From contig JARYGU010000005.1 in the NCBI GenBank assembly GCA_033795365.1, forward strand, positions 186,001 to 250,000: a stretch of 64,000 bases of DNA, read 5' to 3'. This document shows, piece after piece, positions 27,969-36,451 of this stretch (position 1 is the first letter of the stretch; each line of letters starts with the position of its first letter). The DNA is from JARYGU01 sp033795365. Lineage in GTDB: Bacteria > Pseudomonadota > Alphaproteobacteria > Rhizobiales > Rhizobiaceae. The translations under genes were made by a program, and so were the position numbers. The notes below the pieces were generated by a model. The model searched no databases and had not been told where the DNA came from. It saw nothing but the letters and a program-made list of their open reading frames with translations.

Positions 27969-29594
27969 ATGAACGCACTTGTCGAGAAGCTGAAAGCCGC
28001 CGCGAAGGACACCAACGCAACCGACATCCGGGCCGCCTTTGCGGCGGACCCCCACCGTTTCTCCCGTTACAGCCTGACGCTCGGCGATTTCCTGTTCGAT
28101 TATTCGAAATGCGCCGTCAACGACGCGGTAATCGACGGCCTCGAAGCTCTTGCCAGGGACGCCGGCGTCGAGGGCAAGCGCGACGCGATGTTCGCCGGCG
28201 AGATCATCAACATCACCGAGGGCCGCGCGGTTCTCCACACCGCATTGCGCAATCGCACCAATACGCCCGTGCTGGTCGACAGCAAGGACGTGATGCCGGA
28301 CGTCAACGACGTCCTGGACGCGATGGGCAGGTTCTCCGACGGCATCCGTTCAGGCGCCCTCAAGGGCGCGACCGGCAAGAAGATCACCGATGTCGTCAAT
28401 ATCGGTATCGGCGGGTCCGATCTCGGACCGGTCATGGCCACCCTGGCGCTCGCGCCCTATCACGACGGTCCGCGCCTGCATTTCGTCTCCAATATCGACG
28501 GCGCGCATATCGCGGATACGCTGAAGCTGCTCGACGCGGAGACCACGCTTTTCATCGTCGCTTCCAAGACCTTCACTACCATCGAGACGATGACCAATGC
28601 CGGCACGGCCCGCAGGTTCATCGCCGGCAAGCTCGGCGACGCCGCGGTCGGACATCACTTCTGCGCGGTCTCGACGGCACTCGACAAGGTGGCCGCCTTC
28701 GGAATCGGCGAAGACCGCGTCTTCGGCTTCTGGGATTGGGTCGGCGGACGCTATTCCATCTGGTCGGCGATCGGCCTGCCACTGATGATCGCCATCGGCA
28801 AGGAGAACTTCGCGGATTTCCTCGCGGGCGGCCACGAGATCGACAATCATTTCCGCACGGCCCCGCTTCGCCAGAACATTCCGATGCTGCTCGGCCTTAT
28901 CGGCTTCTATCATCGCAACGTTCTCGGCTATCCGTCACGCGCCATCCTGCCCTACGACCAGAGGCTTTCGCGTTTCCCGGCCTATCTGCAGCAACTCGAC
29001 ATGGAATCGAACGGCAAGTCCGTGACCATGGACAGCAAGCCGGCATCGCTGAAAACCGGCCCGGTCGTCTGGGGCGAACCCGGCACCAACGGCCAGCACG
29101 CTTTCTACCAGCTCATACACCAGGGCACCGATATCATCCCGGCCGAGTTCATGATCGCAGCCAACGGCCACGAGAAAGAACTGCGCCACCAGCATCAGCT
29201 TCTCATGGCCAACTGCCTGGCACAGTCGGAAGCGCTGATGAAAGGTCGCACCCTTGCCGAAGCGAAGGCGCAGCTCACTTCGAAAGGCATGGACGAGACG
29301 AAGGCGGACAAAATTGCGCCGCACAGGGTTTTCACCGGCAACCGCCCGTCGATCACCATGGTCTATGACAGCCTGACGCCCTTCGCGCTCGGCCGGCTGA
29401 TCGCGCTTTACGAGCATCGCGTTTTCGTCGAGGGCGCACTCTTCAACATCAACTCCTTCGACCAGTGGGGCGTGGAGCTCGGCAAGGAACTGGCGACGGG
29501 GCTTCTGCCGGTCGTCGAAGGCAAGGAAGGCGCCGAAAGTCACGATTCTTCGACACAGGGCCTTGTTGCCGCGCTGGCGACGCTCGCCCGATAG
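27969..29594 (+). CDS. pgi: Glucose-6-phosphate isomerase
   Basis: Cytosolic interconversion of glucose-6-P and fructose-6-P. The 541-residue protein has the family signatures VNIGIGGSDLGP near residue 140, ASKTFTTIETMTN near residue 198, EPGTNGQHAFYQLIHQG near residue 375 and GVELGKELA near the C-terminus. AAGGAGCAAGCC precedes the ATG. In rhizobia, which mainly use the Entner-Doudoroff pathway, Pgi serves fructose entry and polysaccharide precursors; frk (fructokinase) lies nearby. A perfect GC palindrome follows the stop. Confidence 0.97.
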   Translation: MNALVEKLKAAAKDTNATDIRAAFAADPHRFSRYSLTLGDFLFDYSKCAVNDAVIDGLEALARDAGVEGKRDAMFAGEIINITEGRAVLHTALRNRTNTPVLVDSKDVMPDVNDVLDAMGRFSDGIRSGALKGATGKKITDVVNIGIGGSDLGPVMATLALAPYHDGPRLHFVSNIDGAHIADTLKLLDAETTLFIVASKTFTTIETMTNAGTARRFIAGKLGDAAVGHHFCAVSTALDKVAAFGIGEDRVFGFWDWVGGRYSIWSAIGLPLMIAIGKENFADFLAGGHEIDNHFRTAPLRQNIPMLLGLIGFYHRNVLGYPSRAILPYDQRLSRFPAYLQQLDMESNGKSVTMDSKPASLKTGPVVWGEPGTNGQHAFYQLIHQGTDIIPAEFMIAANGHEKELRHQHQLLMANCLAQSEALMKGRTLAEAKAQLTSKGMDETKADKIAPHRVFTGNRPSITMVYDSLTPFALGRLIALYEHRVFVEGALFNINSFDQWGVELGKELATGLLPVVEGKEGAESHDSSTQGLVAALATLAR

Positions 29595-29618
29595 GATTAT
29601 CCAGCCTCGAAGAAGCTG

Positions 29619-29638
29619 CCCGCGGCTGCAGCCGCGGG
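29619..29638 (+). terminator. Palindrome after pgi, probable terminator
   Basis: CCCGCGGCTG with its complement forms a perfect 20-base palindrome 24 bases after the pgi stop, followed by TATATTT. The T-run is interrupted, so termination is likely but not certain. Confidence 0.55.
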
Positions 29639-29717
29639 TATATTTGTCGGAGATCGTCGGAACACGGGATCTCCGTTCGTCATCGTGTAAATTGCCCTCG
29701 AAGGAGGCCGAACGAGC

Positions 29718-30515
29718 ATGACGGACGACGAACTCAGGATTTTCGAGGCTGAAGGCGCTCCGCCTCTGCCGGCGGCGAGCCAAGAAGGCTTCATCGATCA
29801 CGAGGGTGCCAGGATCTGGTATGCCACTTACGGGTCGGGTCCGACCGTCATCCTGTTGCATGGCGGACTCGGCAACAGCGGCAACTGGGGCCATCAGGTG
29901 CCGGCGCTGGTGGAATCCGGCAGGCAGGTGCTGGTCATCGACAGCCGCGGACACGGACGCAGCACCCGCGACCAACGACCCTACACATACGAGCTGATGG
30001 CCTCGGACGTTCTCGCGGTCATGGACGGCCTTGCAATCGACAAGGCAGCGCTGGTCGGCTGGAGCGACGGCGCCTGCACCGCGCTCATTCTTGCCGACCG
30101 GGCGCCGGAGCGCGTCGCCGGCGTCTTCTTTCTTGCCTGCAACATGGATCCGGGCGGCGCGAAAGAGTTCGTGCCCACTCCGGTGATCGACCGCTGCTTC
30201 AGCCGCCACAGGAAGGACTACGAGACGCTGTCCGCGACGCCCGACCGATTCGAAGCGTTCGTGCAGGATGTCAGCAGGATGATGGCGACCGAGCCGAACT
30301 ATACCGAGGACGATCTCGTCCGGATCAGCGTACCGGTCGCGATCGTACTTGGAGAACGGGACGAGTTCATCAGGCCGGAGCACGCGGCATATCTCGCGCG
30401 CAGCATCCCGGATGCGGAACTGATCCTGCTTGGCGAGGTCAGCCACTTCGCGCCCCTGCAGCGGCCCGAGCACTTCAACCGCGAGGTGCTGGGCTTCCTC
30501 GACCGGATCTCCTGA
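29718..30515 (+). CDS. Alpha/beta-fold hydrolase
   Basis: A 265-residue alpha/beta hydrolase. The oxyanion region LLHGGLGNSGNWG is near residue 47, the nucleophile elbow GWSDGACTA near residue 113 has serine as nucleophile, the acid is probably in VLGERDEFI and the histidine in VSHFAPLQRPEHFN. The substrate is unknown; the sequence resembles epoxide-hydrolase or haloperoxidase-like family members in general form. GGAGG lies before the ATG. It converges with frk, with 12 bases between the stops. Confidence 0.85.
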   Translation: MTDDELRIFEAEGAPPLPAASQEGFIDHEGARIWYATYGSGPTVILLHGGLGNSGNWGHQVPALVESGRQVLVIDSRGHGRSTRDQRPYTYELMASDVLAVMDGLAIDKAALVGWSDGACTALILADRAPERVAGVFFLACNMDPGGAKEFVPTPVIDRCFSRHRKDYETLSATPDRFEAFVQDVSRMMATEPNYTEDDLVRISVPVAIVLGERDEFIRPEHAAYLARSIPDAELILLGEVSHFAPLQRPEHFNREVLGFLDRIS

Positions 30516-30527
30516 TGGAGTTTGACC

Positions 30528-31454
30528 CTAAAGTCCGATCTCGTTTCTCCACGGCGGATTGGCGCCGGCGCGCGAAACGGTGACCGCGGCCGCCTTTGCC
30601 CCGAGCGTCAGCGCGTCACGTATCGCATCTTCGCCGAGGTTCGCGACATCGGCCTTGGTGAGAAGATTGCCGAGCTTGAGCGAGGCCAGCACGCCGGCAT
30701 CGAAAGTATCGCCCGCCCCGACGGTGTCGACGACCTCGACCCGCTCGCCGGCGACCTCGACCTTGTGGCGGCGAGTATAGCCGACCGCACCATCTCCTCC
30801 CTTGGTGATGAGGACGAGCTTGGGTCCGCGCGTCAGCCATTCGGCGGCAAGCTCGTCATGCGTGCCCTTCATGCCGAACCAGTCCATGTCCTCGTCGGAA
30901 AACTTGATGATGTCCGACATCGCGGCCATGCGGTTCATCCGTGCGAGATGCGCCTCCCGGTCCTTGATGAAGCCGGGCCGGATGTTTGGGTCGAAGGAGA
31001 TCACGCGCTTCTCGTGCTCGCGCGTCATCAGGGCCTCGTAGGTCGAGCCGCAGGGTTCGGGAATAAGGCTGATGGCGCCGAAATGCAGCGCCTCGCAGAA
31101 ATCGCCGAGAGCCGGAAGATCGGCCTCCGTGATCATGCGCCCGGCGGTGTTTTCGTCGAAGAAGGCGTAGCTCGCATGTCCGTTTGTGAGCTTGACGAAG
31201 GCGAGCGTCGTCGGCAGCGAAAGCGTGGCGCAGGGACCGAAATCCACATTCGCAGCCTGCAGCGTCTCCCGCAGGATGTCGCCGAACATGTCGTCGGAAA
31301 GGCCGGTGAAAAAGCCGGTCGGGATACCGAGCCGACCGAGCGCGATCGCGGTGTTGAAGATCGCGCCGCCGGCATAGGGCGCAAACGCGCTTTCCCCCGC
31401 CGCCGTCGTACGCGGCAGCATGTCGATGAGCGCCTCGCCACAGCAAATGATCAT
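30528..31454 (-). CDS. frk: Fructokinase (PfkB family)
   Basis: A 308-residue PfkB sugar kinase. The N-terminal MIICCGEALIDML, the first signature GGAIFNTAIALGRLG near residue 37 and the second signature DTVGAGDTFDAGVL near residue 245, with the catalytic aspartate in GAGD, are clear. The N-terminus and position next to pyrE match the rhizobial fructokinase as I recall it. I chose the ATG at 31454 because GGAGGAAG precedes it. It follows pyrE by 66 bases and is probably co-transcribed. Confidence 0.9.
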   Translation of the reverse strand: MIICCGEALIDMLPRTTAAGESAFAPYAGGAIFNTAIALGRLGIPTGFFTGLSDDMFGDILRETLQAANVDFGPCATLSLPTTLAFVKLTNGHASYAFFDENTAGRMITEADLPALGDFCEALHFGAISLIPEPCGSTYEALMTREHEKRVISFDPNIRPGFIKDREAHLARMNRMAAMSDIIKFSDEDMDWFGMKGTHDELAAEWLTRGPKLVLITKGGDGAVGYTRRHKVEVAGERVEVVDTVGAGDTFDAGVLASLKLGNLLTKADVANLGEDAIRDALTLGAKAAAVTVSRAGANPPWRNEIGL

Positions 31455-31520
31455 GTAGGCTTCCTCCAAAGAGTCTTTCAATCGATTTAGGCGAAGTTGC
31501 CGAAAAGTTCCAGCCCGTGG

Positions 31521-32219
31521 TCAGGCGGCAGGAAGCTCTCCGACGCCGCCATTGCGGGCCGACCATTCGAGTGGTGCGTCGAAAAACGCCTCGACGGAGC
31601 CGAGCGTCGCCTCATCGAACAGATTGTCCTGCCGCGCCGCGGCCAGGACGTCGCGCCAGGTCGCGATATGATGCAGCTTCACTCCGCCATTCGCGAAGCG
31701 GGCTTCTGCTTCTGCGAAGATGCCGTAATAGAAGAGTGCCATACCGTGCTCGACAACTCCTCCTGCTGCCCGAACGGCATCGATGAAGGTGAACATGGAA
31801 CCGCCGGCGGTCGTCAGGTCCTCGATGACGAGAACGCGTGCGCCCTCCGGCATGTGTCCCTCGATCTGCGCGTTGCGGCCGTGGCCTTTCGGTTTTTTGC
31901 GGACATAGATCATCGGCAGACCGAGACGGTCGGCAAGCAGCGCGGCGAAGGGGATACCGGCCGTCTCGCCGCCGGCCACGACGTCGAACTGCTCGAAACC
32001 GGCACCGGAGGTGACGGTCGCGGCTGCGAAATCCATGACGGCTGAGCGGATGCGGGGAAAGGAGAGGAGCTTGCGGCAATCGATATAGACCGGGCTCGCC
32101 ATGCCGGAAGCCAACCTGTAGGGCTCGTCCGCCCGGAAATGGACGGCCTTGATCTCCCAGAGCATCCGGGCCATCAGGCCTGCCATGACATTGCGCTCGG
32201 GAAAGGAATTGGAAAACAT
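31521..32219 (-). CDS. pyrE: Orotate phosphoribosyltransferase
   Basis: Makes OMP from orotate and PRPP in pyrimidine synthesis. The 232-residue product has the PRPP-binding motif VLVIEDLTTAGGS near residue 128 and the catalytic-loop lysines in YVRKKPKGHGRNAQIEG. The ATG at 32219 gives MFSNSFPERNVMA as in rhizobial relatives; GGAGATC is upstream. First gene of a likely pyrE-frk unit, separated from DoxX by a terminator. Confidence 0.96.
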   Translation of the reverse strand: MFSNSFPERNVMAGLMARMLWEIKAVHFRADEPYRLASGMASPVYIDCRKLLSFPRIRSAVMDFAAATVTSGAGFEQFDVVAGGETAGIPFAALLADRLGLPMIYVRKKPKGHGRNAQIEGHMPEGARVLVIEDLTTAGGSMFTFIDAVRAAGGVVEHGMALFYYGIFAEAEARFANGGVKLHHIATWRDVLAAARQDNLFDEATLGSVEAFFDAPLEWSARNGGVGELPAA

Positions 32220-32286
32220 GGAGATCTCCTTCGGCCTGTTTTCCAGCGCATAGCAGCAAGTCGAGCAGGTTTCCAGAACCAATGGG

Positions 32287-32320
32287 CAAAAGAAGAACCC
32301 TCCCCGGAGCGGGAAGGTTC
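32287..32320 (-). terminator. Rho-independent terminator between doxX-like gene and pyrE
   Basis: On the minus strand GAACCTTCCC pairs with GGGAGGGTTC around CTCCGG-type loop bases and runs into TTCTTTT. It stops transcription coming from the DoxX-like gene before pyrE. Confidence 0.7.
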
Positions 32321-32353
32321 GGATGTCCTGAAAATGAGACTGCGGCTTCTGCG

Positions 32354-32737
32354 TCAGGCGCGGCGCGCGTCGAGCGAGACTGCGCCGGGGCCGAAGGCGG
32401 CAAGGACAAGGAAGCCGCCCGCCATCGAGAGATTTTTCAGGAACATGATCATCTGAATCTGATCGGCAAAGTTCGTGTGCGCGACGAGACCGGACGCGAC
32501 GCAGAAAAGAGCAAGCGCGAAGGCGACCGGACGCGTGAAGAAGCCGATCAATATTGCGATGCCGCCGAGAAGCTCAAGCGCCGTCACGAGGATCGCCACC
32601 AGCATCGGCGCCGGGAGCCCCATGCTTCCGAAGTACCCGGCAGTGCCTCCGAGATTCGTGAGCTTGGTAAAGCCTGAGAGGATGAAGATGATCGAGAGGA
32701 GGATACGCGCGATAAGGACGACGGCATTCTGCTGCAT
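32354..32737 (-). CDS. DoxX family membrane protein
   Basis: A 127-residue protein with four membrane helices, matching DoxX/DoxD-type proteins: ARILLSIIFILSGFTKL at the start, AILVTALELLGGIAILIGF, VAFALALFCVASG and NLSMAGGFLVLAAFG. Members have been linked to redox stress at the membrane, but the role here is unknown. The ATG at 32737 has GGAG upstream. It is 111 bases after the proline-racemase-like gene on the same strand, so co-transcription is possible but not clear. Confidence 0.88.
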   Translation of the reverse strand: MQQNAVVLIARILLSIIFILSGFTKLTNLGGTAGYFGSMGLPAPMLVAILVTALELLGGIAILIGFFTRPVAFALALFCVASGLVAHTNFADQIQMIMFLKNLSMAGGFLVLAAFGPGAVSLDARRA

Positions 32738-32848
32738 TGGCTGGCTCCAGTGTTGTGGTGGAAAATCAATATCAGCTTTCCACCAGTCCACTAGCCTGGC
32801 ACGAATGAAACAGATTGTTCACCTTTTCAGAACAATCACCCAGCGGCG

Positions 32849-33883
32849 TCAACCGATCTGGCCGGCCTGCGGGCCCCATGTATCCGTCATCGCGAACCCT
32901 TCGGCCAGCGGATCGAAAGGATCGAGCGCCACCTGGTGCAGGCCGAAGGTCCAGCCGCGGCCGGTAATCGTCGGGATGATCGCCTTGCGTCCCGCGACCT
33001 CCGTCTCGGCTTCCAGACCGACTTCGAACTGCGATCCGATGATAGAACGGGACAGGAAGCGGTCTCCCACGCTCGCCTTGCCGCGCGCATGAAGCGTCGC
33101 GAGATTGGCGGAGTTTCCAGTGCCGCACGGCGAGCGGTCGATCCGGCCCGGCCACATGGTCGTCGCCGTGCGGACCGTTCCGTCCGGGTCGGTGTCGCGG
33201 AACATGACATAGGCTATGCCGTTGATCTCGGGAATTTCGGGGTGCGCCACCGGAATGGCCTTGTTGATCAAGTCCTTCAGCGCCATGCCGGCATCCACGA
33301 GCGAGCGCGCATTGGCCTTCTCGATCGTCGTGCCGATCTGCCCGACATCGACGAGAGCATAGAAGACGCCTCCGTAGCTGATGTCGAAACGGACCTTGCC
33401 CCAATGCGGCGTGTCGATTTCCGCATCGAGCTCATGGGCGAAGGACGGCACCATGGTCAGCTTCACCTTCTCGCAGCGCCCGTCTCGGCAAGTCGCCGTC
33501 GCTTTGACGAGGCCGGCCGCCGTATCGAGCATCACGACCGTTTCGGGCTCCTTCATCTCGACGATGCCGGATTCGAGCAGCGCCGTGGTCACGCAGATCG
33601 AGTTCGAACCCGACGAGGCATGCGCCTGGTCTGCCTGCAATATGATGAAGCCGGCATCCGCCTCGGGACGCTTCGGCGGAAGCAGGAGGTTGACCGAACC
33701 GAGCGCCGAAGCGCGCGGCTCCAGGCAGAGGAACCGCCTGAGGCTATCGTCCACCGTGTTGATGTGGTTCAGCTGCTCGGCGATGCTGTTGCCGGGGATC
33801 TTCGGTACGCCGCCGATCGCAACCTTGCCGATCTCGCCTTCGCAATGAACGTCCAGAAGCTGGATCGTACGCTTCCATCTCAT
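32849..33883 (-). CDS. Proline racemase superfamily protein with Ser/Cys pair
   Basis: A 344-residue member of the proline racemase / hydroxyproline epimerase superfamily. In most epimerases both acid-base residues are cysteines; here the first site reads ASSGSN (S91 in place of Cys) and the second keeps C253 in SPCGTG. Such Ser/Cys members have been reported with hydroxyproline epimerase activity (from memory), while the Cys/Thr type are dehydratases, which this is not. Last of the pxpB-pxpC-SDR-epimerase run, 44 bases after the SDR gene. The substrate is probably a cyclic imino acid. Confidence 0.88.
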   Translation of the reverse strand: MRWKRTIQLLDVHCEGEIGKVAIGGVPKIPGNSIAEQLNHINTVDDSLRRFLCLEPRASALGSVNLLLPPKRPEADAGFIILQADQAHASSGSNSICVTTALLESGIVEMKEPETVVMLDTAAGLVKATATCRDGRCEKVKLTMVPSFAHELDAEIDTPHWGKVRFDISYGGVFYALVDVGQIGTTIEKANARSLVDAGMALKDLINKAIPVAHPEIPEINGIAYVMFRDTDPDGTVRTATTMWPGRIDRSPCGTGNSANLATLHARGKASVGDRFLSRSIIGSQFEVGLEAETEVAGRKAIIPTITGRGWTFGLHQVALDPFDPLAEGFAMTDTWGPQAGQIG

Positions 33884-33927
33884 TTCCGTACTCCGATAGT
33901 TCTCTTCCTCGGCAGTGCTTCGATCTT

Positions 33928-34641
33928 TCAGACGTGGCGGGTGATGCCGCCATCCACTCTTATATTCTGGCCGGTGATGTAGCCTGCTCCGTCGGAAAGC
34001 AGGAAAGCGGCCGTCTTGGCGATCTCCTCCATGGTTCCTATCCGCTTCATCGGCACTTTTTCGGCGGTCTCGGGCTTGTGGGCAAGGCTGTCGATATAGC
34101 CGGGAAGCAGGCAGTTCATGCGGATGTTATCGGCGGCATAGCGATCGGCGTAGAGCTTCGTGAAGGCCCCCGCCGCGGCACGGTAGGTGCAGGAGACCGG
34201 GAAGACCAGCGACGGCTCGTAGGCCGCGAATGTCGTGACGTTGAGGAACGCTCCCTTCCCCTGTTTCAGCATGACGGGCGTCACCAGCCGCGCCATGCGC
34301 ACGAGACTCAGCACCATCATGTCCGAGCCGAGCGTCCATTTGTCGTCGGCGATGTCGAGCAGGTCGCCCTTCGGCGGATGGCCCGCGTGGTTGACTACGG
34401 CATCTATGCGGCCATAGGTCCCCAGCGCCAGGTCCACGATGCCTTCGATATCCTCCGCCTTCTCGGTCACGCCGCGCCGCGCGACGCCGCCGAGTTCGGA
34501 CGCGAGCTTCTCGCAACTTTCCGTCGGCGACATCAACGCGACCTTATAGCCATTCGCCGCAAGTTCCCGCGCGATCGCGCCGCCCATGCCGCGCCCGCCT
34601 CCGGTGATGATGGCAACCTGGCCCTGTGCTTGATCGGTCAT
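33928..34641 (-). CDS. SDR family protein lacking the catalytic lysine
   Basis: A 237-residue Rossmann-fold short-chain dehydrogenase/reductase. The NAD(P) motif TGGGRGMG is at residues 13-20 and the NNAG-like element reads NHAG at 84-87. The active-site YxxxK reads YRAAA (Y153, A157), so the lysine that lowers the tyrosine pKa is missing, and the usual serine is not clear either. It may be a non-classical enzyme or a binding protein. It starts 13 bases after pxpC ends and is in the same unit. Confidence 0.88.
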   Translation of the reverse strand: MTDQAQGQVAIITGGGRGMGGAIARELAANGYKVALMSPTESCEKLASELGGVARRGVTEKAEDIEGIVDLALGTYGRIDAVVNHAGHPPKGDLLDIADDKWTLGSDMMVLSLVRMARLVTPVMLKQGKGAFLNVTTFAAYEPSLVFPVSCTYRAAAGAFTKLYADRYAADNIRMNCLLPGYIDSLAHKPETAEKVPMKRIGTMEEIAKTAAFLLSDGAGYITGQNIRVDGGITRHV

Positions 34642-34654
34642 TTTTCTCTCCTTC

Positions 34655-35635
34655 TCATGTGTCTCGGCGCGCGAGTGCGGCCAGCGCTTTCATATCGGCA
34701 AGAGCCGCTCTCTCGCGGGCGATCGCCGTAACGGCTGCTTCGAGCGAAACCTCCTCGAACCGCAGCCTGGCGCCCACCGGGGCCTGGGCCAGTTTCCAGA
34801 GGTCCGCTTCGACCACATTGGCGATCTTCGGATAACCGCCGCAGGTATTCGCCTCCGCGAGCTGGATGATCGGCTGCCCGGACGGCGGCACCTGAACCGT
34901 CCCGGGCACGATACCATGGGAGAAGAGCTCCAGCGGGCGCGAAAGGGCAAGCTCCGGCCCGGCGAGCCGGTAGCCCATCCGGTTGGCGTCGTTGGTCACC
35001 GTCCATTCCGTTGCGAAAAAGCGCTGCCTCGCCTCCGCCGTGAAGAGGGCGAACTCCGCAGAAGGCAGGATGCGCAGGCGGACCAAGCCGCCTGCGGGCG
35101 GGAGGCCGCCCCGCAGCTCCGTCGGATCGAAGCCGATCCCGCCATCCGGCAGGCAAATCCTGACGGCCGGTTCGCAGAGCGACAGCCTGTCCCCCCGCTT
35201 CAGGCCACGGCCATCAAGCCCGCCGAACCCGCTTTTGAGGTCCGTTGCGCGAGAGCCCAGCACGGGCGGCACATCGATGCCTCCGGCGAATGCCAGATAG
35301 GCGCGCACGCCATCGCGCGGCAGGTCGAGCTTCAGGACATCCCCGGCCTTCGCCCTCTTCGCCCACCAGCCTGGCAGGGGGCGGCCGTCAAGCGAGGCGG
35401 GGCAATCCGCGCCGGTCAGCGCGAATGCGGCGTCGGCCGCGAAGCGGAGCCGGAAAGGAAACAGCGATATTTCGAGGCCGGCGGCGTTCGCGTCATTGCC
35501 GAGGAGGCCGTTTGCAGCCTCGAGTGCCGGCCGGTCCATGGCGCCAGACCGTCCCACTCCAACATCCAAATAGCCGGTGCGGCCGAGATCCTGAACGCAA
35601 TTGACCCCGCCGGTCGAGAGGATTTCCAGCATCAC
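34655..35635 (-). CDS. pxpC: 5-oxoprolinase subunit C family (PxpC / KipA, carboxyltransferase AHS2 type)
   Basis: A 326-residue protein of the AHS2/KipA family, homologous to one half of the carboxyltransferase domain of urea carboxylase. Typical features are GGVNCVQDLGRTGY at the N-terminus, RSGAMDRPALEAANGLLGN, and SQRF-type and NDANRMGYRLAGP near residue 220. In E. coli PxpA, PxpB and PxpC form an ATP-dependent 5-oxoprolinase. It overlaps pxpB by four bases, so the two are made together as a complex. Confidence 0.92.
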   Translation of the reverse strand: MMLEILSTGGVNCVQDLGRTGYLDVGVGRSGAMDRPALEAANGLLGNDANAAGLEISLFPFRLRFAADAAFALTGADCPASLDGRPLPGWWAKRAKAGDVLKLDLPRDGVRAYLAFAGGIDVPPVLGSRATDLKSGFGGLDGRGLKRGDRLSLCEPAVRICLPDGGIGFDPTELRGGLPPAGGLVRLRILPSAEFALFTAEARQRFFATEWTVTNDANRMGYRLAGPELALSRPLELFSHGIVPGTVQVPPSGQPIIQLAEANTCGGYPKIANVVEADLWKLAQAPVGARLRFEEVSLEAAVTAIARERAALADMKALAALARRDT

Positions 35636-36297
35636 GGCACCTGCTCGGCTCGGAAACGGATGTGATCGCCGGGGCGGAAGGCAGCGGGCGGCTCGCGGAA
35701 CGCATCGAACAGCACGACATCCGTGCGCCCGATGATATGCCAGCCGGAAGGAGCCGTCACCGGCATTATGCCGGCCTGCGATCCGCCGATGATGACGGAG
35801 CCGATCCCGACACGCATGCGCGGAACGGCGCGGCGCGGCATGGCGAGCCGCGGGTCGAGGCCGGAAAGATAAACGAAGCCGGGCATGGCACCGACGGCTG
35901 CGACGGAATAGGACGCTCCGGTATGGAGGGCCACGACCTCCTGGACCGTGAGGTCCGCATGGCGGGCAAGTACCTCCAGATCCTCGCCTTCCATGCCGCC
36001 GTATCGCACGGGTATTTCGAATTCCCGCCCGCCCGTCGCGCCGGGGACGGTTTGCCGCCAGCAGGAGGCAAGCGCCTGCCGCATCGTCTCGGGTGCCGCC
36101 GCCAGCGGATCGAAGACCACCATCAGGTTGTTCATGCCGGGGACGGTTTGCTGCACGCCCTCAAGCGAGCGCATTGCGGCCGCGACCGCCCATACGCGCT
36201 CCTGGACAGCGGCGGAAAAGGTCGCCTCCGCCGCGTCGAGCAGCAGGGCGCCGGCGCCTTCCGTGCTGATTTGCGGATTGTCGTTCTTTGACGTCAC
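35632..36297 (-). CDS. pxpB: 5-oxoprolinase subunit B family (PxpB / KipI, carboxyltransferase AHS1 type)
   Basis: A 221-residue AHS1/KipI-family protein, the partner of PxpC. Visible are EIPVRYGG..GEDLEVLA near residue 100, GAMPGFVYLSGLDPRL near residue 140 and PSGWHIIGRTDVVLFD near the C-terminus, all family hallmarks. It is the first gene of the leftward arm of the divergent module, 154 bases from pxpA, with a palindromic candidate operator between. With a biotin carboxylase and carrier on the other arm, a urea-carboxylase-like reaction is possible. Confidence 0.92.
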   Translation of the reverse strand: MTSKNDNPQISTEGAGALLLDAAEATFSAAVQERVWAVAAAMRSLEGVQQTVPGMNNLMVVFDPLAAAPETMRQALASCWRQTVPGATGGREFEIPVRYGGMEGEDLEVLARHADLTVQEVVALHTGASYSVAAVGAMPGFVYLSGLDPRLAMPRRAVPRMRVGIGSVIIGGSQAGIMPVTAPSGWHIIGRTDVVLFDAFREPPAAFRPGDHIRFRAEQVP

Positions 36298-36318
36298 GGA
36301 TTTCAGCCTCTTGCCTTA

Positions 36319-36330
36319 CTGATATATCAG
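36319..36330. promoter_or_regulatory. Palindromic candidate operator in the pxpB / pxpA divergent region
   Basis: CTGATATATCAG is a perfect 12-base palindrome 22 bases from the pxpB start, in the 154-base divergent region. Its form suits a dimeric repressor such as a GntR-type protein. No regulator gene lies in the module. Confidence 0.4.
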
Positions 36331-36451
36331 AGCGTCGCCTTTTCCAATCGAATTCGCAAGGGAGCCGTCCGCCTGCCCGCGAGCCGGAAACAATTTGCGC
36401 CGATCGCGAATGGCTTTACAACAGGTCTCGAGGAAAACAGGAAAACGGCAC

